From NCBI GenBank assembly GCA_011800805.1, contig MPNW01000032.1:140607-204606 (forward strand): a DNA stretch of 64,000 nucleotides. Direction: 5' to 3'. Numbering within the stretch: the stretch's first letter is position 1; each line of letters opens with the position of its first letter. The translations under genes and the position numbers were made by a program. Shown piece by piece: positions 14,100-27,094 of this stretch. This stretch comes from Hirudo medicinalis. Lineage: Eukaryota; Annelida; Clitellata; Hirudinida; Hirudinidae. The notes beneath the pieces were generated by a model. That model did not search any database and was not told the origin of the DNA. It was given only the letters and a program-made list of their open reading frames with translations.

Positions 14100-14340
14100 T
14101 CTGCGCGACCCACCATAGTCTAGTGGACTGTCGTCATCTTTCACACATGGAGTGCCTCAGCTATCAGTTCTGGGTCCGTTTCTGTTCACGATGAACTTAA
14201 TATACTAAGTTCATTCGGGCACGTGGACTCCAATGCCACATGTATGTTGATGATACGGTTGTTATTTACTCCGACCTGATCCAGCCTGTACAATCCGAAG
14301 ACTGGAGGTCTAGCTGGATAACTTTAATGCCTTTTAGTTA
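14100..14340 (+). mobile_element. LINE reverse transcriptase remnant with YVDD box
   Basis: A short plus-strand piece shows two consecutive RT motifs. One is a GVPQLSVLGPFLF-like box near 14148-14190; the other is MYVDDTVV near 14234-14256, the catalytic YxDD site. Stops and shifts surround them, and no intact ORF remains. This is a relic of a CR1/L2- or jockey-like element. Confidence 0.7.
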
Positions 14341-14627
14341 GCCCTTTCATCGTTATTTATTTGACACCGACCCACCCCACCCCCTACGGCCGACTGATAA
14401 TTTTTTTGTTCTACGATTATGTTTTAATTTTCAGTTCCTGTTCCAAGTAAATGTGTTCTGCTGGTTCGATAAAAAAAATCTAAAACAACTGTCGTTCAAT
14501 AAGCATTCCCCCTCGGTTTTATCTAGTTTCTATGTGGGCCCGCTCTAATAATAGCTTTTCGATTTCGAATAAAACTTGAATTAAAAAAGATATTGTTAAT
14601 ATTGGTGACTATATTAAAGTTCCTTTC

Positions 14628-14722
14628 ACATCAATAATAATAATAATTAATATTGGCATAATAATAATATGATAATTATTATTGGCATAATTATTATTGT
14701 TATTAATTATTATAATATTAAT
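14628..14722. repeat. AAT/ATT-rich simple repeat
   Basis: Low-complexity tract of AATAAT and ATTATT units with partial inverted symmetry around TATTGGCATAAT. It lies next to the following LINE relic. Confidence 0.7.
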
Positions 14723-14767
14723 GAAATTAGCATGAAGTTTGGCTTAGACAATTGAACCATTGCTATA

Positions 14768-16800
14768 ATGAAGGGTGATAAACAAATCAAAAGCCAAAAC
14801 ATGCCAATCGGCGATAAGACTTCAATTCAAAGTCTCGACGAAGAGGAGGCATACAAATACCTCGGTATTGATGAGAATAGTGGCATTCAACACTGCGATG
14901 AAGGAGAAAATAGCCAAAGAATATTAAGGCAGAGTGCGTCCAATTCTCAGAATTCTAATAAATTATAGGCGATAAATGCTTTGGCAATTCCAGTGCCCAA
15001 GTAAAACTTTGGCATACTTGAGTGGAGGAAGCCTGAAATCGAGAAAATGGATTGCAAAACCCGGAAGCTTCTTGCAATGCACGGGCTTCATCATACGAAT
15101 GAGATGTTAGTCGGCTGTACATTAAGAGGCGCAATGGAGGTATGGGACTTGTTCAATTGATGTCTGCTTACAGCTGTTCCATGGCCAACTTGAGTGATTA
15201 TATTGAGCAAGGTAATGACAGGTTTTGCAGGCTTATAAAAAAAAACATGAGGCTGGGAAGGAAAAATATTCTCTCCTGAAGGAAGAAAAGCAATAAAGAA
15301 TAAATATTTGCTTTTGTCAACAGTTCAAACATCAGCGAAAGTGATGCTAAAGGACAGCATAGAGAGGAGAGAGTAGAAGAACTGCGGGAGAAACCAATGC
15401 ATGGACAATTATTTTGTAGCTTTGAAAAACCTCCTCTTTACAAAGAAGCAAGCTTGGTTAAGAAATGCTGGGCTCAAGGGTGAAAGTGAAAGTTTGATCA
15501 CGGCAGCTCAGGACTAGAAACTCAATACCAGATGCCATCAAAGTAAGATTTTAAAGAAGCAAATCGATGGCAATTGCAGAGTCTGCAAGGCCCAAGATAC
15601 CGTAAGCCACATAACGGCAGATTGCGCGACGCTGGGATCAACTGAATATTTTCACCGACATAACAGGGTAGCCAGCTATGTTCATTGGATAGTATGCCGT
15701 GAGCATGGATGTGAAGCAATACTGAAGAGATACCTGACTTGTTCAGGTCCTGTTGAGAAAAGAATTCATCAGCTTCCTGTTCCAAACCTTCACTATATGG
15801 AATCATGGAAAATCACTGGCTAAGGCAGAATTGAACCTTGGAGGACCACAAAAAATAGGATCATCATCTCACTCCAACAGTACTTCCCCATTCACGATGT
15901 GGATATCATAATGAAAATTAGGAGCAAACCACAGTACTGCAAACTGCTCTCAAATAACAGTAATAAATATTAGTTAAGATAACATAAGATGTGAAGGTCT
16001 TTTTTAAAACCAAAACCAGTTGCACAAGAATTGATTTGAAAAAAGATGTTGGTCTCCTGCAAATCATTGAAAGAAGGTTTCTGCTCCGATTGACAGACGA
16101 CGAGTTCAGATCGCTCATTGATCCCAATGAGGAAAACGAATTCAAAAGGTCCTTATTTATTTGGAATATCAAAGGTGGATTTCTGAGAAAATAGTGTCAA
16201 AGAAGAATACACGAGGAGATTTGAGGCAGAAACGTGAATTGAGAGATGAGAAAAAAGTTGAATCCAATACTCGCGAACAGCCAGCCATAAATCAAAAAGA
16301 GCAAAGAAAATTGAACTGCGAAGGCTACAGTATGCTAGAGTTTTGTAATTAATGGTATGAACGCAGTGAGAAGAGAGCGACATAACAACCTTGTCTGCCA
16401 ATTAGAAAAGAAGCTGACCAAGAACTCAAAATTGAGCCGAGAACAAATATTAATGAAAACCTCAGAATTCCAGACCTAGTAGCATGGGGAAAGGATCAGT
16501 CCATAGTTTGCGATGTCACTATCGCCTCTGATTAGAGGAAGAACACACATCTAAAGTGAAAAATTTGACGACAAAGACATTCATTTATGGATGACAATCA
16601 ACAATCCAGGTGAATTCCATCCTCCGGTCTCGGCTTTTCCAGAAGCATGTTAATAAATTTGTCAATGGCAACTCTCTCTGGCACTTACCTCATGTGAAAA
16701 CATTATAAGAGAAAAAAAAGCGATGGCGGAAATGAATTGGGTTGTAGCGATGACATTTATAATGTAATACACGGTTTGATTTTTTAAGTGATTGGACTGT
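14768..16800 (+). mobile_element. R4/Dong-like LINE 3' half, degenerate
   Basis: Scattered plus-strand frames recover the order typical of R4-clade elements. There is an EEEAYKYLGIDE motif near 14840, then RKLLAMHGLHHTNEM near 15060 (usual family form RKLLTMHxMHHPKADVDR). A Cys/His knuckle follows near 15570-15720 (CRVCKAQDTVSHITADC, then VASYVHWIVCREHGC). Last is an endonuclease-like segment near 16460-16540 (RIPDLVAWGKDQSIVCDVTI). Many stops and shifts are present, and about 500 bp in the middle shows no family motif. Clade placement comes from recalled motifs and is an inference. Confidence 0.65.
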
Positions 16801-16984
16801 AGTTTGCAAAAGTCGTATGTCCCAGGGTTATCTCAGGCCTAGAAGGGGGACTTTAAGTATTAGTTAAGATTCTTGGACCATCCGTGATTGTGTTTGCTCA
16901 TTTGTTTGGCTGAGAAAATAAAGGGGAAAAATTTTGCCGGATGAAAAGCCAAGTGCAAAAATAATCACAATAATAATAATAAAC

Positions 16985-17600
16985 AAATAGTAATTGCTAC
17001 CTAAAGTTCGATTCCCACATTGAAGCCATCACACTTAAAGCTGCTAAAGTATCTTGGATGATTCGGTCATCTTTCTCTTCTAGAGACCAGAATATTTTAA
17101 AGCTCGCTTTCTGCAATTACGTCGGGCCAATTCTCGAATATTCCTCATCCGCCTGCACTCCTAATCACAAATACTTAATCGATAAAATTGGAAGCATCCA
17201 AAAACGATTCACTAAAGCAGTGCCATCTGTGATATCATATCCATATATGGAAAGATTAAAGCTAATCAATCTTTTCAACTTGGAAAAACGCCGCCTCTTA
17301 ACAGATTTAACATAGTGCTTTAAAATAAATGGATTCGTAAATTCTTCTCTACAACATTCCCTCCTTGCTCGTGACTACCCAAGCATGACATGGCACAACT
17401 TTAAGTTTCGATGCAGTAAATTCTCAACGAACAGTGTCAAATATTCTTTTTGCAATAGGATTGTCAGACCATGGAACGCATTGCCTATTGAGATTGTTAA
17501 CAAATCCGCCTTTTCACGATTTAATGCTCTAATACATGATTTTGACATCAATAGTTATCTTGGCTTACACTTTATTATCAAGTTAACATTGTCATTTGGG
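16985..17600 (+). mobile_element. C-terminal RT fragment of a CR1/jockey-like LINE
   Basis: An almost continuous frame encodes the part of a non-LTR RT after the palm. Seen are SRDQNILKLAFCNYVGPILE, then SSACTP, IQKRFTKAVP and LEKRRLLTDL. It ends with FSTNSVKYSFCNRIVRPWNA followed by LPIEIV. One stop lies near 17313. The 5' part is missing, as usual for 5'-truncated LINE copies. It is distinct from the R4-like relic just upstream. Confidence 0.8.
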
Positions 17601-17736
17601 CGGCTGATCTTTTTCTTCTTGTTTGTAATCCGCACAGATTTGTTTCAGTGGTCTAAAGAGTCCTTCAGTTTGCAGATCAGCATTATTAGATGATAATTTG
17701 AAATCCTTACTTATTATAGGAAAAACGCGCTTTGAA

Positions 17737-17800
17737 CCGAGTTTGTTTTCAGAAGTTAGCAATGTGACCCTCGGCTAAAAAACGATGGAGACCCCTGCTC
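17737..17800 (-). mobile_element. Terminal piece of a hAT-type element
   Basis: Read on the minus strand it begins GCAGGGGTCTCC and runs into GCCGAGGGTCACATTG. That closely resembles the sequence at 31580-31640 on the plus strand, the common hAT terminus beginning CAGGGGTCCCC with GGGCCACAT inside. Only one end is seen here. Confidence 0.55.
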
Positions 17801-18254
17801 TAGTTTAACAAAGTATCTTTTTTTTGTTTCCAAGAAAACGTTTTCTTTACAAGTGAAGAAGTACTCCAAAATGCTGAATTGTACTGCCATTTAAATAAGC
17901 TCATGTGCAATTTGTTTTTCATTGTGTGATAATTGCTTGTTGATTTATTAATTTCGGATTCCTGCGTATTGAAGTCTAATTATTTCATTTTATTCAGATC
18001 ACAAAAGTCTTAAAAGCTCATGAATTTTCTGTGATGAGTAGAAATGGATTAGTCGGATTATCCTCCACGTATCTAATTAAGCAAATCCGAAGGGTCTTCT
18101 CATTTGAGGGACTTCAAAGGAGACAGGAAGACGCATGACACTGGGATCGATGTTTTAAAGTTATCAATCGGAGAAAGTTGCATTCGTGTAATGTATTTCT
18201 TGATGACTTGAGAGGAATTTCACGATAACATTCTTTGCCTCAAATAAGTTGTTG

Positions 18255-21200
18255 ATGAATATGTTGATGAAAAAGTCATCCGGAAGAGTTTTGGCACAGA
18301 ACCAGTCGAAACAAGAAATTAAGAAAATTCATTGGTCTTACGCAAATGATGAAACTGGTTAGTATCTTAAAGCTTTTTTGTTTTATGAGAATGCTCATAT
18401 TTAAGCATAATTTGAAATATCTACGATCTATAAGTAAAATCAAAAAACGATTCAAATGCAGTTGTTCTTAAATCGAAACAAAATTGAATATCTCTTCTTA
18501 TTACTCTTAGTAACGCATGAGATAATTGTTAAGAAACAAATAAAACACCGTAGAAGGTAGTCACTTAAAAATAAAAGATTTTCTCGTAGAATTTCGCACA
18601 GACATTTTGTGAGAAAATAAAATTTAAAGTATGTATCACCAATTAACAATACAATCGCCTCTGCTCATAAGATATGTTTCTTTTAAATTGTTCAATAGAA
18701 GAGGTGTGTAAGCAAATCAAAGTGAATTGGGAATAACAAGTGGTTATGGTGCAATAAATGATAAATATAACAAGCTACGTTTTTAAAAAATTATCAAAAA
18801 TTGTCATATCTTCAATGGCCGGCATTCATAATTTATAAAAATAACGCAATATTTGTTTAGACAATGACCTTTTTTTTTACAAATTCGAGTCCTTTCTGTA
18901 AACGCAATGAATGCGATGCTTGATGTTTGTTAATTTTCCATGGCAACTTTCAAAATAGCAAGAATTTACTTCTAAATCGAATAAATCCTAGAAAATTATT
19001 CTTAACTCTGCAATTTCATTAAACTAACTCAAACACAAACACCAATAACCTGTCGATAATGCACACTAAAAGGAATGCAAAATGTTGGAAACGTGGAGCA
19101 GAACAATGGAGTTGAATATTCATCAGTCGATCCATACAAAAATCAATGAAGTCACGTGAAAACAAGTCCAATTGTTTCCTCGTGTGACTTCTTTGCATGA
19201 ACAACTGTTTTCCAGGACACAACGTTGGGAAGAATCTTGGGCTCCCGCTGCCAAAGGTTTGCATCAGTCCCCAATTAACATCGAACCGGGGAAAGCAGTT
19301 TATGATAGGTCGATATGCAACGGGCCTCTGAATCTCCACTACGTGCCAGCCGATTGCAGGAGCCTCACTAACAATGGCCATAGCATTCAAATCACTTTGG
19401 AACAGAGATCGTCAGGTCAGCTTGATTATGTAAAATGCATTTTTAAATCGAATTAAGGAGTGATTTTTAGTTCAAATTAAACTTTAAACAAACTCTAGCA
19501 ATTTCCTTTTAAAAATGTTCCTATCTTTGTGGTCGCATGAGTTTGTCTGTTTCAGGAAATTATTTGTCATCATGGATGAGTGGAGGACCTTTAAAGCACA
19601 AATACAAGTTGGAACAGTTCCATTTCCACTGGGGAAGTTCAGCCACCAATGGCACTGAACACGCTCTTGACGGAATCAGATTTGCTTCTGAAGTAAGCTT
19701 TTGTTCCGAATGGGGAGTTTACTATCTTGTGATTTGCTGATAGTTGCCTATCTACCACCAGCTTCATCTGGTTCATTGGAATGTTGAACTCTTTCCAACT
19801 TTCTCAGAAGCAGTCAAGGCATCTTGTGGATTGGCCGTTCTCACGGTTCTCATCAAGGTTTGTACGAAGTGATTTCGAATTCTAAATAACAAAAGCTATA
19901 GTTCGGATTGTTAATTCTGGAGATTGCTTTAATGGTTCAATTTATTACTGATGGAGTATGAATTTCAATGGAGACTCATTGTTAAGTAAATGAGATTGCG
20001 TTGGAGACAAACAATGGCAGCGAGACACTTCAATGTCCTCCTCAAGCACTTTTTTACGTATAAAAATGACATAAATAACTTGAAATAATAAAACATTTAT
20101 AAACGAGATAAATTATTTGTGTCGTAGTAGCATTCCTAATTGCTTAAAATAGTTATGAATTATTTAATTAATTACATTTCATCCTCTTATTGTTCAATTT
20201 TACGTCAATGAATTTCTCATCAAAAATTAAGTAATAATTGAATAAAATAATTTAAATTTAATATTTAATTACAATTCAATAATTAGTTGATGTTTAGAGA
20301 ATTATTTGTTTTACATGGAAATCGTAACACGATATTCGTGCCTGAGAACGCCCGACTTTCTGCGGAAATCATTCGTTGCATCGATCGAAGCTTCACATTA
20401 ATCACTCAAATGAGCTCCAAAGGTGCGTGCAAACATCGTGAATTTGAAAGTCACCTGATATAAAAATGGAAACGAATGTCCTATCATATCAATTGAAATG
20501 ACAGAAGATATATTTTACACTTTTAGCTGCTTTGCCAATTTACATTCGGTGAAATGATTTCCTGCCAAAATGTTTCACTTTCATTTATGTTCGAAGTAAA
20601 TGGCAGTTATTTGGTGGTGATTGAAGGACTTGGTTACTTTTTTTTTGATTTCTTCAGTGAGGAGCTAATTATGAGACTGCGGATGCATTGAAGTGACATT
20701 TGCAAACCTGCGTGACTAAGGTGCACAACGATGAAGACACGCCATCTTACAACATGAGACTCTTATTTACTGCAATTTTGAGTAATAAGAAACAAAAATT
20801 ATAAATTTAGAATGTGATTTCTAAAATCACATAAAAAGTAGATTAATTTTCAGGAGGGTGAAAACAATCCTTTTCTACAGAAATTGTTGGATTTTGTGCC
20901 GAATGTTTGTCATGCAGGAGATAAAGTTGAACTGACGAGAGGTTTCGATCCGTCGACTTTGTTGCCGAGTAAATACCTTTTGAAAGCATTATTTTTATTA
21001 TTTTTTTTTTACATACTAGCCAGCATCCCTGCCAAAGCCATAACTTTTTTTTTTTATTCTTGCTCATTAAATGATAAAGCATGTAGTCAAATGTTCTTAA
21101 ACTGTATTCCATTTCTACGCCGTCAAGTAGAACCTTATCAGCATTCATTTTCAAACGTGCTTTCGGCAGGTGACAAACGAAATTACTTCACTTATAGTGG

Positions 21201-22984
21201 ATCCCTGACCACTCCTCCGTGTTATGAATCAGCCAGATTCATCATTTTCCAAGACTTTATAGAAGCATCCAAACAACAAGTATGTTAATTATATAATTTA
21301 AAAATGGTAAAAGTATCAAGTCAGCGCAGATTAAAATGCCTCAGTTCAAAGCAATAATTTCTCACCTGGGCGACTTGCTGAAGGAATGGGAGTTATTAGA
21401 TTTCAAATGATTTAAAAAATAAGTGGATTTTAACTTATTTATAACTTTTTAAAAATACTCTGAAATTTTATAATAACGATAATGATGATGATGATGATAA
21501 TAATAATAATAAGTTTTATAAATTAATAATTATTCATTAATTATTAGTCTTTGGCTACTCTGGGAAGAGATGAGTCTTCAAGCTTTGAAAAGATACGATT
21601 CGGAAACCCAGAGATGTGAGGAGAGGATGTTTCATATTCGAGTGGTGGAAACTTGAAGGAGTAGTCCTCAAACGTAGTCCTTGGAATGGCGATGGAAAGG
21701 AAGTTTGACGACTTCAACCTCAGGCTCCTCGCTTGTGAGTGTAGGGAGGGGAGAGATTGTTAGCCAAGTAGCACAGTGTTCCTGAGCTCAGGACGTTGTG
21801 TGCCAACAAGGCTATTTTTAAGTTAATCCGGTCTCGAACTGGAAGCCAATGAGGTGATTTCATTGCATTTGCCGGATCGACATCATCTCTATCATCCGCG
21901 TGCAGTAACTAGATGGTAGCACGATGTCGAAGATAAAGTCGCCGATTGGGGAAGTAAATGCTGTGAAGAGGATGGACCCAAGAGCGGGCTTTTGGGGACC
22001 CCAACATTTAGTGAAAAGAGTTCAATTAAACTCTCACCTAGTTTAAGGAACTTCTTCCTAACATTGAGATATGATCTGAATAGAAATGAGAGTGCTTAAT
22101 AAAAATTCGTCATCTAGGCATTGCAATAATTGTTGTGATCTACGGTTTCAAAGACCGAAGATAAGTCGAGAGTGATGAGCCTTGTGCATCCATTCTTTTT
22201 GGCTGAAGTGAATCTATCTCAGTAGAATGACCACGGCGATAAGCGATTGCGGTAGTGGCTATGTGATAAAAAGTGAGGTTGAATGCGATGCAATACCAGG
22301 CGTTGGATTATTTTGGAGAAGGTTAGAAGGGTTAGAGATAGGCCAGTTGGCGGAATTCAATGGGTCAAGATCTTTAAAAGTCTTCACAATTTCTCGACTT
22401 CCCCTCTGAGTCTCTGGGTTCACCTGGGTGTTTTGCCTGATAGCCTGACAAAGATCCATCTTTGAAAAAATGATCAAAACTTTGTAACCTTTTCTCTGAC
22501 CTCTGTCGAACTCCTTCAACTCTTGTTAAAAAAATGTAAAAAGAAGTTCCGTCTCACGTGTCCTGCGTGGTTGAATACGAGCATGAGTTTTAAAGAGAAA
22601 AATCAGAAGAAATGCTAAATTACAAAATCAGGTTTAGGAAACACCGATTTCAAGCTTCAAATACTCTTCAAATTTAAAAATTAATTTTAAAAATTGATTG
22701 GAAAGAATACAAAATATTCATTTGTTTGTTTGTATTTAGCCAATATTTGAATGCCTTGTTTATCCGACTTAAATGTGAGGGCACTAGAAATCATTGAAAG
22801 TAAATATAAGTTATACTACGATTTGAGATATCATAAAAATACATGGCTTTGTTTTTGTCTTCAGCTTCAAACACTTAGAGAACTGAACTGCAACAAGAGA
22901 GGAGAAATAGTTCACAAAATGACCTGCAACTGCAGACCCTTGCAACCAATCAACGATCGTCTCGTAGTCAAATCATTTCCATGA
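18255..22984 (+). CDS. CA: Alpha-class carbonic anhydrase, seven exons, one unresolved junction
   Basis: Zinc enzyme that interconverts CO2 and bicarbonate. Exons: 18255-18357 (tentative), 19216-19415, 19556-19692, 19762-19857, 20854-20968, 21170-21279, 22865-22984; about 293 residues. All core residues are visible: proton-shuttle His in NNGHSIQI, zinc ligands in QFHFHWG and LHLVHWN, and Thr in SLTTPPC. The end is short (VVKSFP), with no GPI or membrane tail and no signal peptide, so a cytosolic form is inferred. Exon 1 carries the family motif HWSY (HWSYANDETG). However, its canonical donor joins exon 2 one base out of frame; exons 2-7 are consistent. Either a base is missing near 19217-19220 or the true exon 1 lies elsewhere. 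AATAAA at 23097-23102 fits the polyadenylation signal. The last intron holds a LINE relic. Confidence 0.88.
21476..21512 (+). repeat. GAT/AAT simple repeat
   Basis: Short run of GAT then AAT triplets inside the last intron of the carbonic anhydrase gene. Confidence 0.75.
21540..22520 (-). mobile_element. Degenerate LINE RT fragment in a carbonic anhydrase intron
   Basis: Read on the minus strand, several broken frames show RT motifs. One is ANWPISNPSNLL near 22350 (usual form YRPISNLSxL); another is TRLITLDLSSVFETVDH near 22120-22170 (usual form LLDLSAAFDTVDH). The order is right for a CR1/L2-like RT. No frame is intact. It is antisense to the host gene and should be spliced out. Confidence 0.65.
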
Positions 22985-24390
22985 GTTTTAATTCTTGAAA
23001 AAAACTGAAAATATTTGCAAGACTAATAATTATCGTTTTGAGCATCTTTATAGTACTTGTTAATTTTGTTTCTTTAAAGATTTTATTATCAAGCTAAATA
23101 AAACACGTTAAAACACGAACACACAAATTGTTTATCACGCAAACATGGTCTCCTTAAACCACTATTAAGTAATGTTAATTAATGAATTGGACAATGAATT
23201 AGTTAATAAATAAATTTGAGTTGGTTTCTAAGCCGCCTGAATCCTTTTTAAACAATAAAATAAATTTTAAGAAAATTTAAAACGCTGGAAATGATGCCAC
23301 GTGGAGCGGAGTAGAAAAGTGTTGCTTACTTCTGACGATAATATTCAACAGCTGAACAAACAGCAAGCACTTTCATTTTATAATAAATTTTGTAACATCT
23401 GGCTGCGTAATTATTGAATAATTTCAGAGAAAACAATGTATGATTGAAACGTAAGCTAAAAGATGTATTTATTAAATTAGAACTTGGGATCATGAACATC
23501 TGCTGACTTTCTAAACCTCTTACCAGTAGCACCGCCGTTAAATGTTTATTTGCATTAGCTATTAAGTTACGAAATATAACATATAACATTTGATTGTGTT
23601 GACTCGCACCATTTAATAAAAAGTAAAACAATAAATGTCATTGTAGCTTAACTCTTCCATAGATTTCTTTTTTTTACTAATAAATGATGTACAAAATAGT
23701 TGATTGTAAGTGTGCATCCCACTGGGCAGGGGGGGTATAGGATCGCTCATCCCCACACAGACGGTTAGGTTGCATGTGGTGACGCGTCCACAGGCAGACG
23801 ATAAGCGGCTACGTCGTTACGATGCTACTCATCAGTCATGTAGTCGGAACATTGTCATCGTTGTAACTCAGTAGCCCTTCATCGTCATTCGTCGCTGCCG
23901 CTACAAGGGAAAGAAAGAAATAAACCTGGATTACGAAAATCATCTATAAGACCGTCTTAGATATGTAATGGACATCATTGGGCACACACGCATAAAATTA
24001 AACTTTCAGTTTCTGAGTTACTTTCCTGCTCTCAGCGGAAAAGGGCAGTAACCATATCACTGTAAACCATTAGTGCTGGGATTTATTTACTCCATACTCC
24101 CTAGGGATGGGGAATGGAATCATTTAACAATAAAACTATTGATTGGTACACTTGCATCTGTTGCGGGTGTCGAATGTCAGGTTCAAAGGGAACATCAAAT
24201 CCAGGGTATTTCTTACTGATGGTGTTGATATGGAATCGTGCAGTGACTGTTTGCACTGAAATCTAGTAGTAGTAATATATCTTCAGCGACGGCTATTGCT
24301 AAGGCAACGTTATCGTCACTAAAGAACGAATTTATGAAATTATGGTTTATTATCTCGAATGAGAATTTATTAAAATCTGAGAAGCACGGA
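22985..24390. other. Intergenic, no gene seen
   Basis: Contains the AATAAA at 23097-23102 belonging to the carbonic anhydrase transcript. The stretch 23700-23900 is locally richer in G and C than its surroundings and resembles repeat DNA, but I could not classify it. Short frames here lack recognisable domains. Confidence 0.4.
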
Positions 24391-24394
24391 GTTG

Positions 24395-24426
<32 letters not shown>
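24395..24426 (+). repeat. (TCA)n microsatellite
   Basis: Uninterrupted TCA/ATC triplets. It creates artificial poly-Ser and poly-Met open frames on the two strands, which should not be read as genes. Confidence 0.9.
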
Positions 24427-24913
24427 TTTATCGACTCCACCATCATCTTTCAATATTCAGGAAAAAAAACGAAGAAATGACGGCAGCTGCATTTTCCGCC
24501 GGTGTGGTCTTCATATCCGATGCAACTGCCAATTGAAGGACCGGGGATTTCAAATGTTCGTGACGGCACAGATGAAGATACAGGGTACTGAAAACCTTGA
24601 TCGATAAGGCATGCGAAACAGTCCGGTTACTCGAACAGCGGTCGACATCGGTGCAGGGGATCTGGTTTTCTGCAAAATTTGAATATATATTTGTATATAT
24701 AGAATTTTTATAAATGGCACATATTTCGAAAGGGGTGACTTGCTTTCATAATATAATTTGTAAAAAAACTAATTTTATCTAACATGTAATTTTTTGGCAG
24801 CGCATACCATTTTATAGTTGTTGTAACTCGCAATTAGTCGATTATACCAAGACAGTAACGGACTACTTTATTCACCAAGTATCCACGCTACCTAACACAC
24901 AACTACGACTAGA

Positions 24914-26260
24914 ATGAAAAAAAGAGAATTGTCGTATGACTCTGATCTAATGCTTAATTTCTTGGCGCAGCAGGAGCCAATGTTAAATGCAGATCAACAA
25001 GCTATCATCTATCAAGAAGTTCTACGGCGTCACAACAAGAGTGAAGGTGGAATAATTTTTATTATCGATGCGCCGGGAGGAACCGGTAAAACATTTCTCA
25101 TCAATGTGTTGCTTGCTAGAATTAGAGCAGAAAAGAATATTGCACTCGCTGTAGCAACTTCAGGTATTGCTGCAACGCTGATGACTGGTGGACAGACAGC
25201 ACATTCAATGTTGCAGATCCCGATTGACTTAATCTATAACGAAATGCTTGTTTGCAACATCAAGAAAGAAAGTGCAAAACCCAAAGTGCTGCAGGAGGCC
25301 CAAGTATTATTCCGGGATGAAATTTCGATGATGCACAAGCATGGACTCGAAGCCGTGAACAGAACCCTCCAGGACCTTCGCGGGAACAAAGATATTATGG
25401 AAGGTTTGATTGTCGTCCTTGCTGGTGATTTTTGCTGGCAAGCGCTACCAGTAATTCCATGAGGTACGATGGCCGATGAAGTCAAATCCTGTTTAAAATC
25501 GTCAAATCTTTGGAAAGAAGCAAAAATTATGAAATTAACGACCAACATGAGGATTCAACAACAACATAATTTCGAAAACTCTCAAAGATTTTCCGAGGAT
25601 TTGCTTCAAATCGGTGATGGTAAAGAGGCATCAAGTGTACATGGGAAAATCAAGCTCTCCCATGAATTTCGCAGGATCTGTCCTACACTGAATAGCCTTA
25701 TTAATCACATGCATCCGGATATCACATCGAATATTCAAAACCGCAAATAGATAGTAGGAACGCGCAATTTTACCACCTCTAAATGCGAAAGTTGTAGAAA
25801 TAAACTTCACGATACAAGAAAAAGTTCCGACTGCAACAAGAACATACATCTCAATAGACAGATGTTTAAATGACGATGAAGCCACAAGCTATCCGATAGA
25901 ATTTTTGAATTAACTTAATCCCTTGTTTAAATTAGTGCTGAAAGTTGGGTGTCCAATTATGTTACGCAATTTGGACCCACCGAAGCTGTGGAATGGGTCC
26001 AGACTGATAGTCAAGGCTGTACACACTTACATCATCAAAGCAACTATTTTAACTGGCCCATATGAGGACGAACACGTCGTAATTCCAAGAATTCCATTCA
26101 TTCCCACTGACTTGCCGTTTTCGTTCAAACGATTGCAATTTCCTGTTTGACTTGTATTTGCAATCACAATCAATAAAGCGCAAGGGCTATCGCTCAAAGT
26201 CATAGGCTTGGATTTGACTGACGAGTGCTTCTCGCATAGGACAGCTATGTGTTGGAATGT
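24914..26260 (+). mobile_element. Helitron-type PIF1 helicase relic
   Basis: PIF1-family helicase domain as found at the C-terminus of Helitron Rep-helicases. Visible in order: QQAIIYQEVL, then Walker A (DAPGGTGKTFL) near 25070, SGIAATLMTGGQTAHSML, a Walker B-like FRDEISMM near 25315, VVLAGDF, then LVLKVGCPIMLRNLDP near 25930, and TINKAQGLSLKVIGLDL near 26170. An in-frame stop after ALPVIP (25460-25462), more stops near 25750 and 25915, and a missing stretch show it is not functional. No Rep domain or Helitron termini were found. A free-standing host PIF1 gene is unlikely because the frame is broken. Confidence 0.85.
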
Positions 26261-26389
26261 CAGGGGCGAAGGATCCCTGTCGTATAGGTTGGATTTTGTT
26301 GTCTATGATATTCGGTGGACCTGGGTGGGACTTCCGCTATTTTTTGTTTTGAGTTCGGCTTTTGTTAATAAACTCTGTTCTAAAAACGA

Positions 26390-26475
26390 CATGGCGCAGT
26401 CGACACGTATTCTCTTTAGGCAGCCACCAGCGCTGGACATAAACTCTCCCAACCCAGCAGAAGCCTGGAGATGAT
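26390..26475 (+). mobile_element. Short gag-like fragment
   Basis: About 28 codons ending NSPNPAEAWR, followed by a stop and then a tryptophan-containing continuation. This resembles the N-terminal start of gag proteins of Ty3-like LTR elements, which often have a PAExW.RW motif. It is too short for firm placement and directly follows the helicase relic. Confidence 0.4.
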
Positions 26476-27094
26476 GGAGAAGTAACTAAGAAACATACAG
26501 TGCGCCCAATTTGCCCAGTTACGTTTTTTTTTTGACGATAACTTTTTATGTACAGAATTTTCAAAGGCCATTTTTTCATACTGAAACACATTCGATTTAT
26601 AAACTTATCAATTTTATTGGGCTCAGACAAATATTTCGTTCGAATTTATTGAAAATTATAGAAGAAAACGGAAACAACAGTTAATAGTTTAATAAACAAC
26701 TGAATTTATCTGTCAACTTTAAGCAATTAAGGAACTTGTCTACAGTCTTTATACAACAAAGTTTCTATCGACAACTTCACCACGACAAGCTACTCGCTGC
26801 AACTTCTCACCAACTCCGAGTCCCCAGAACCACATAATATAGAACAATTAACAAAACTATTTCAACAGAATTCCGAGAAAAACTGGAAATACCCAAAATT
26901 ACGTGTAGGAACAAGAAACAATAGGGAGCACAAATTTTCATATTTATTAAAATCAAACCTTTAAATTATTATTGACATGAAAGTCAATAATGTATCTTAT
27001 CTCCTTTCTTAATAATTAACTCTTGAACTCTATTTTTTAATGAATCCATTTCTTCATACTTTGTGACGAAAATCAGCTTTCCGATGATCGACTT

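Noticed and set aside
24213..24607. Poly-Met and poly-Ser open frames
   Set aside because: They are read-throughs of the (TCA)n microsatellite on each strand, with no domain around them.
25234..25885. Minus-strand frames across the helicase relic
   Set aside because: Shadows of the PIF1-like plus-strand reading.
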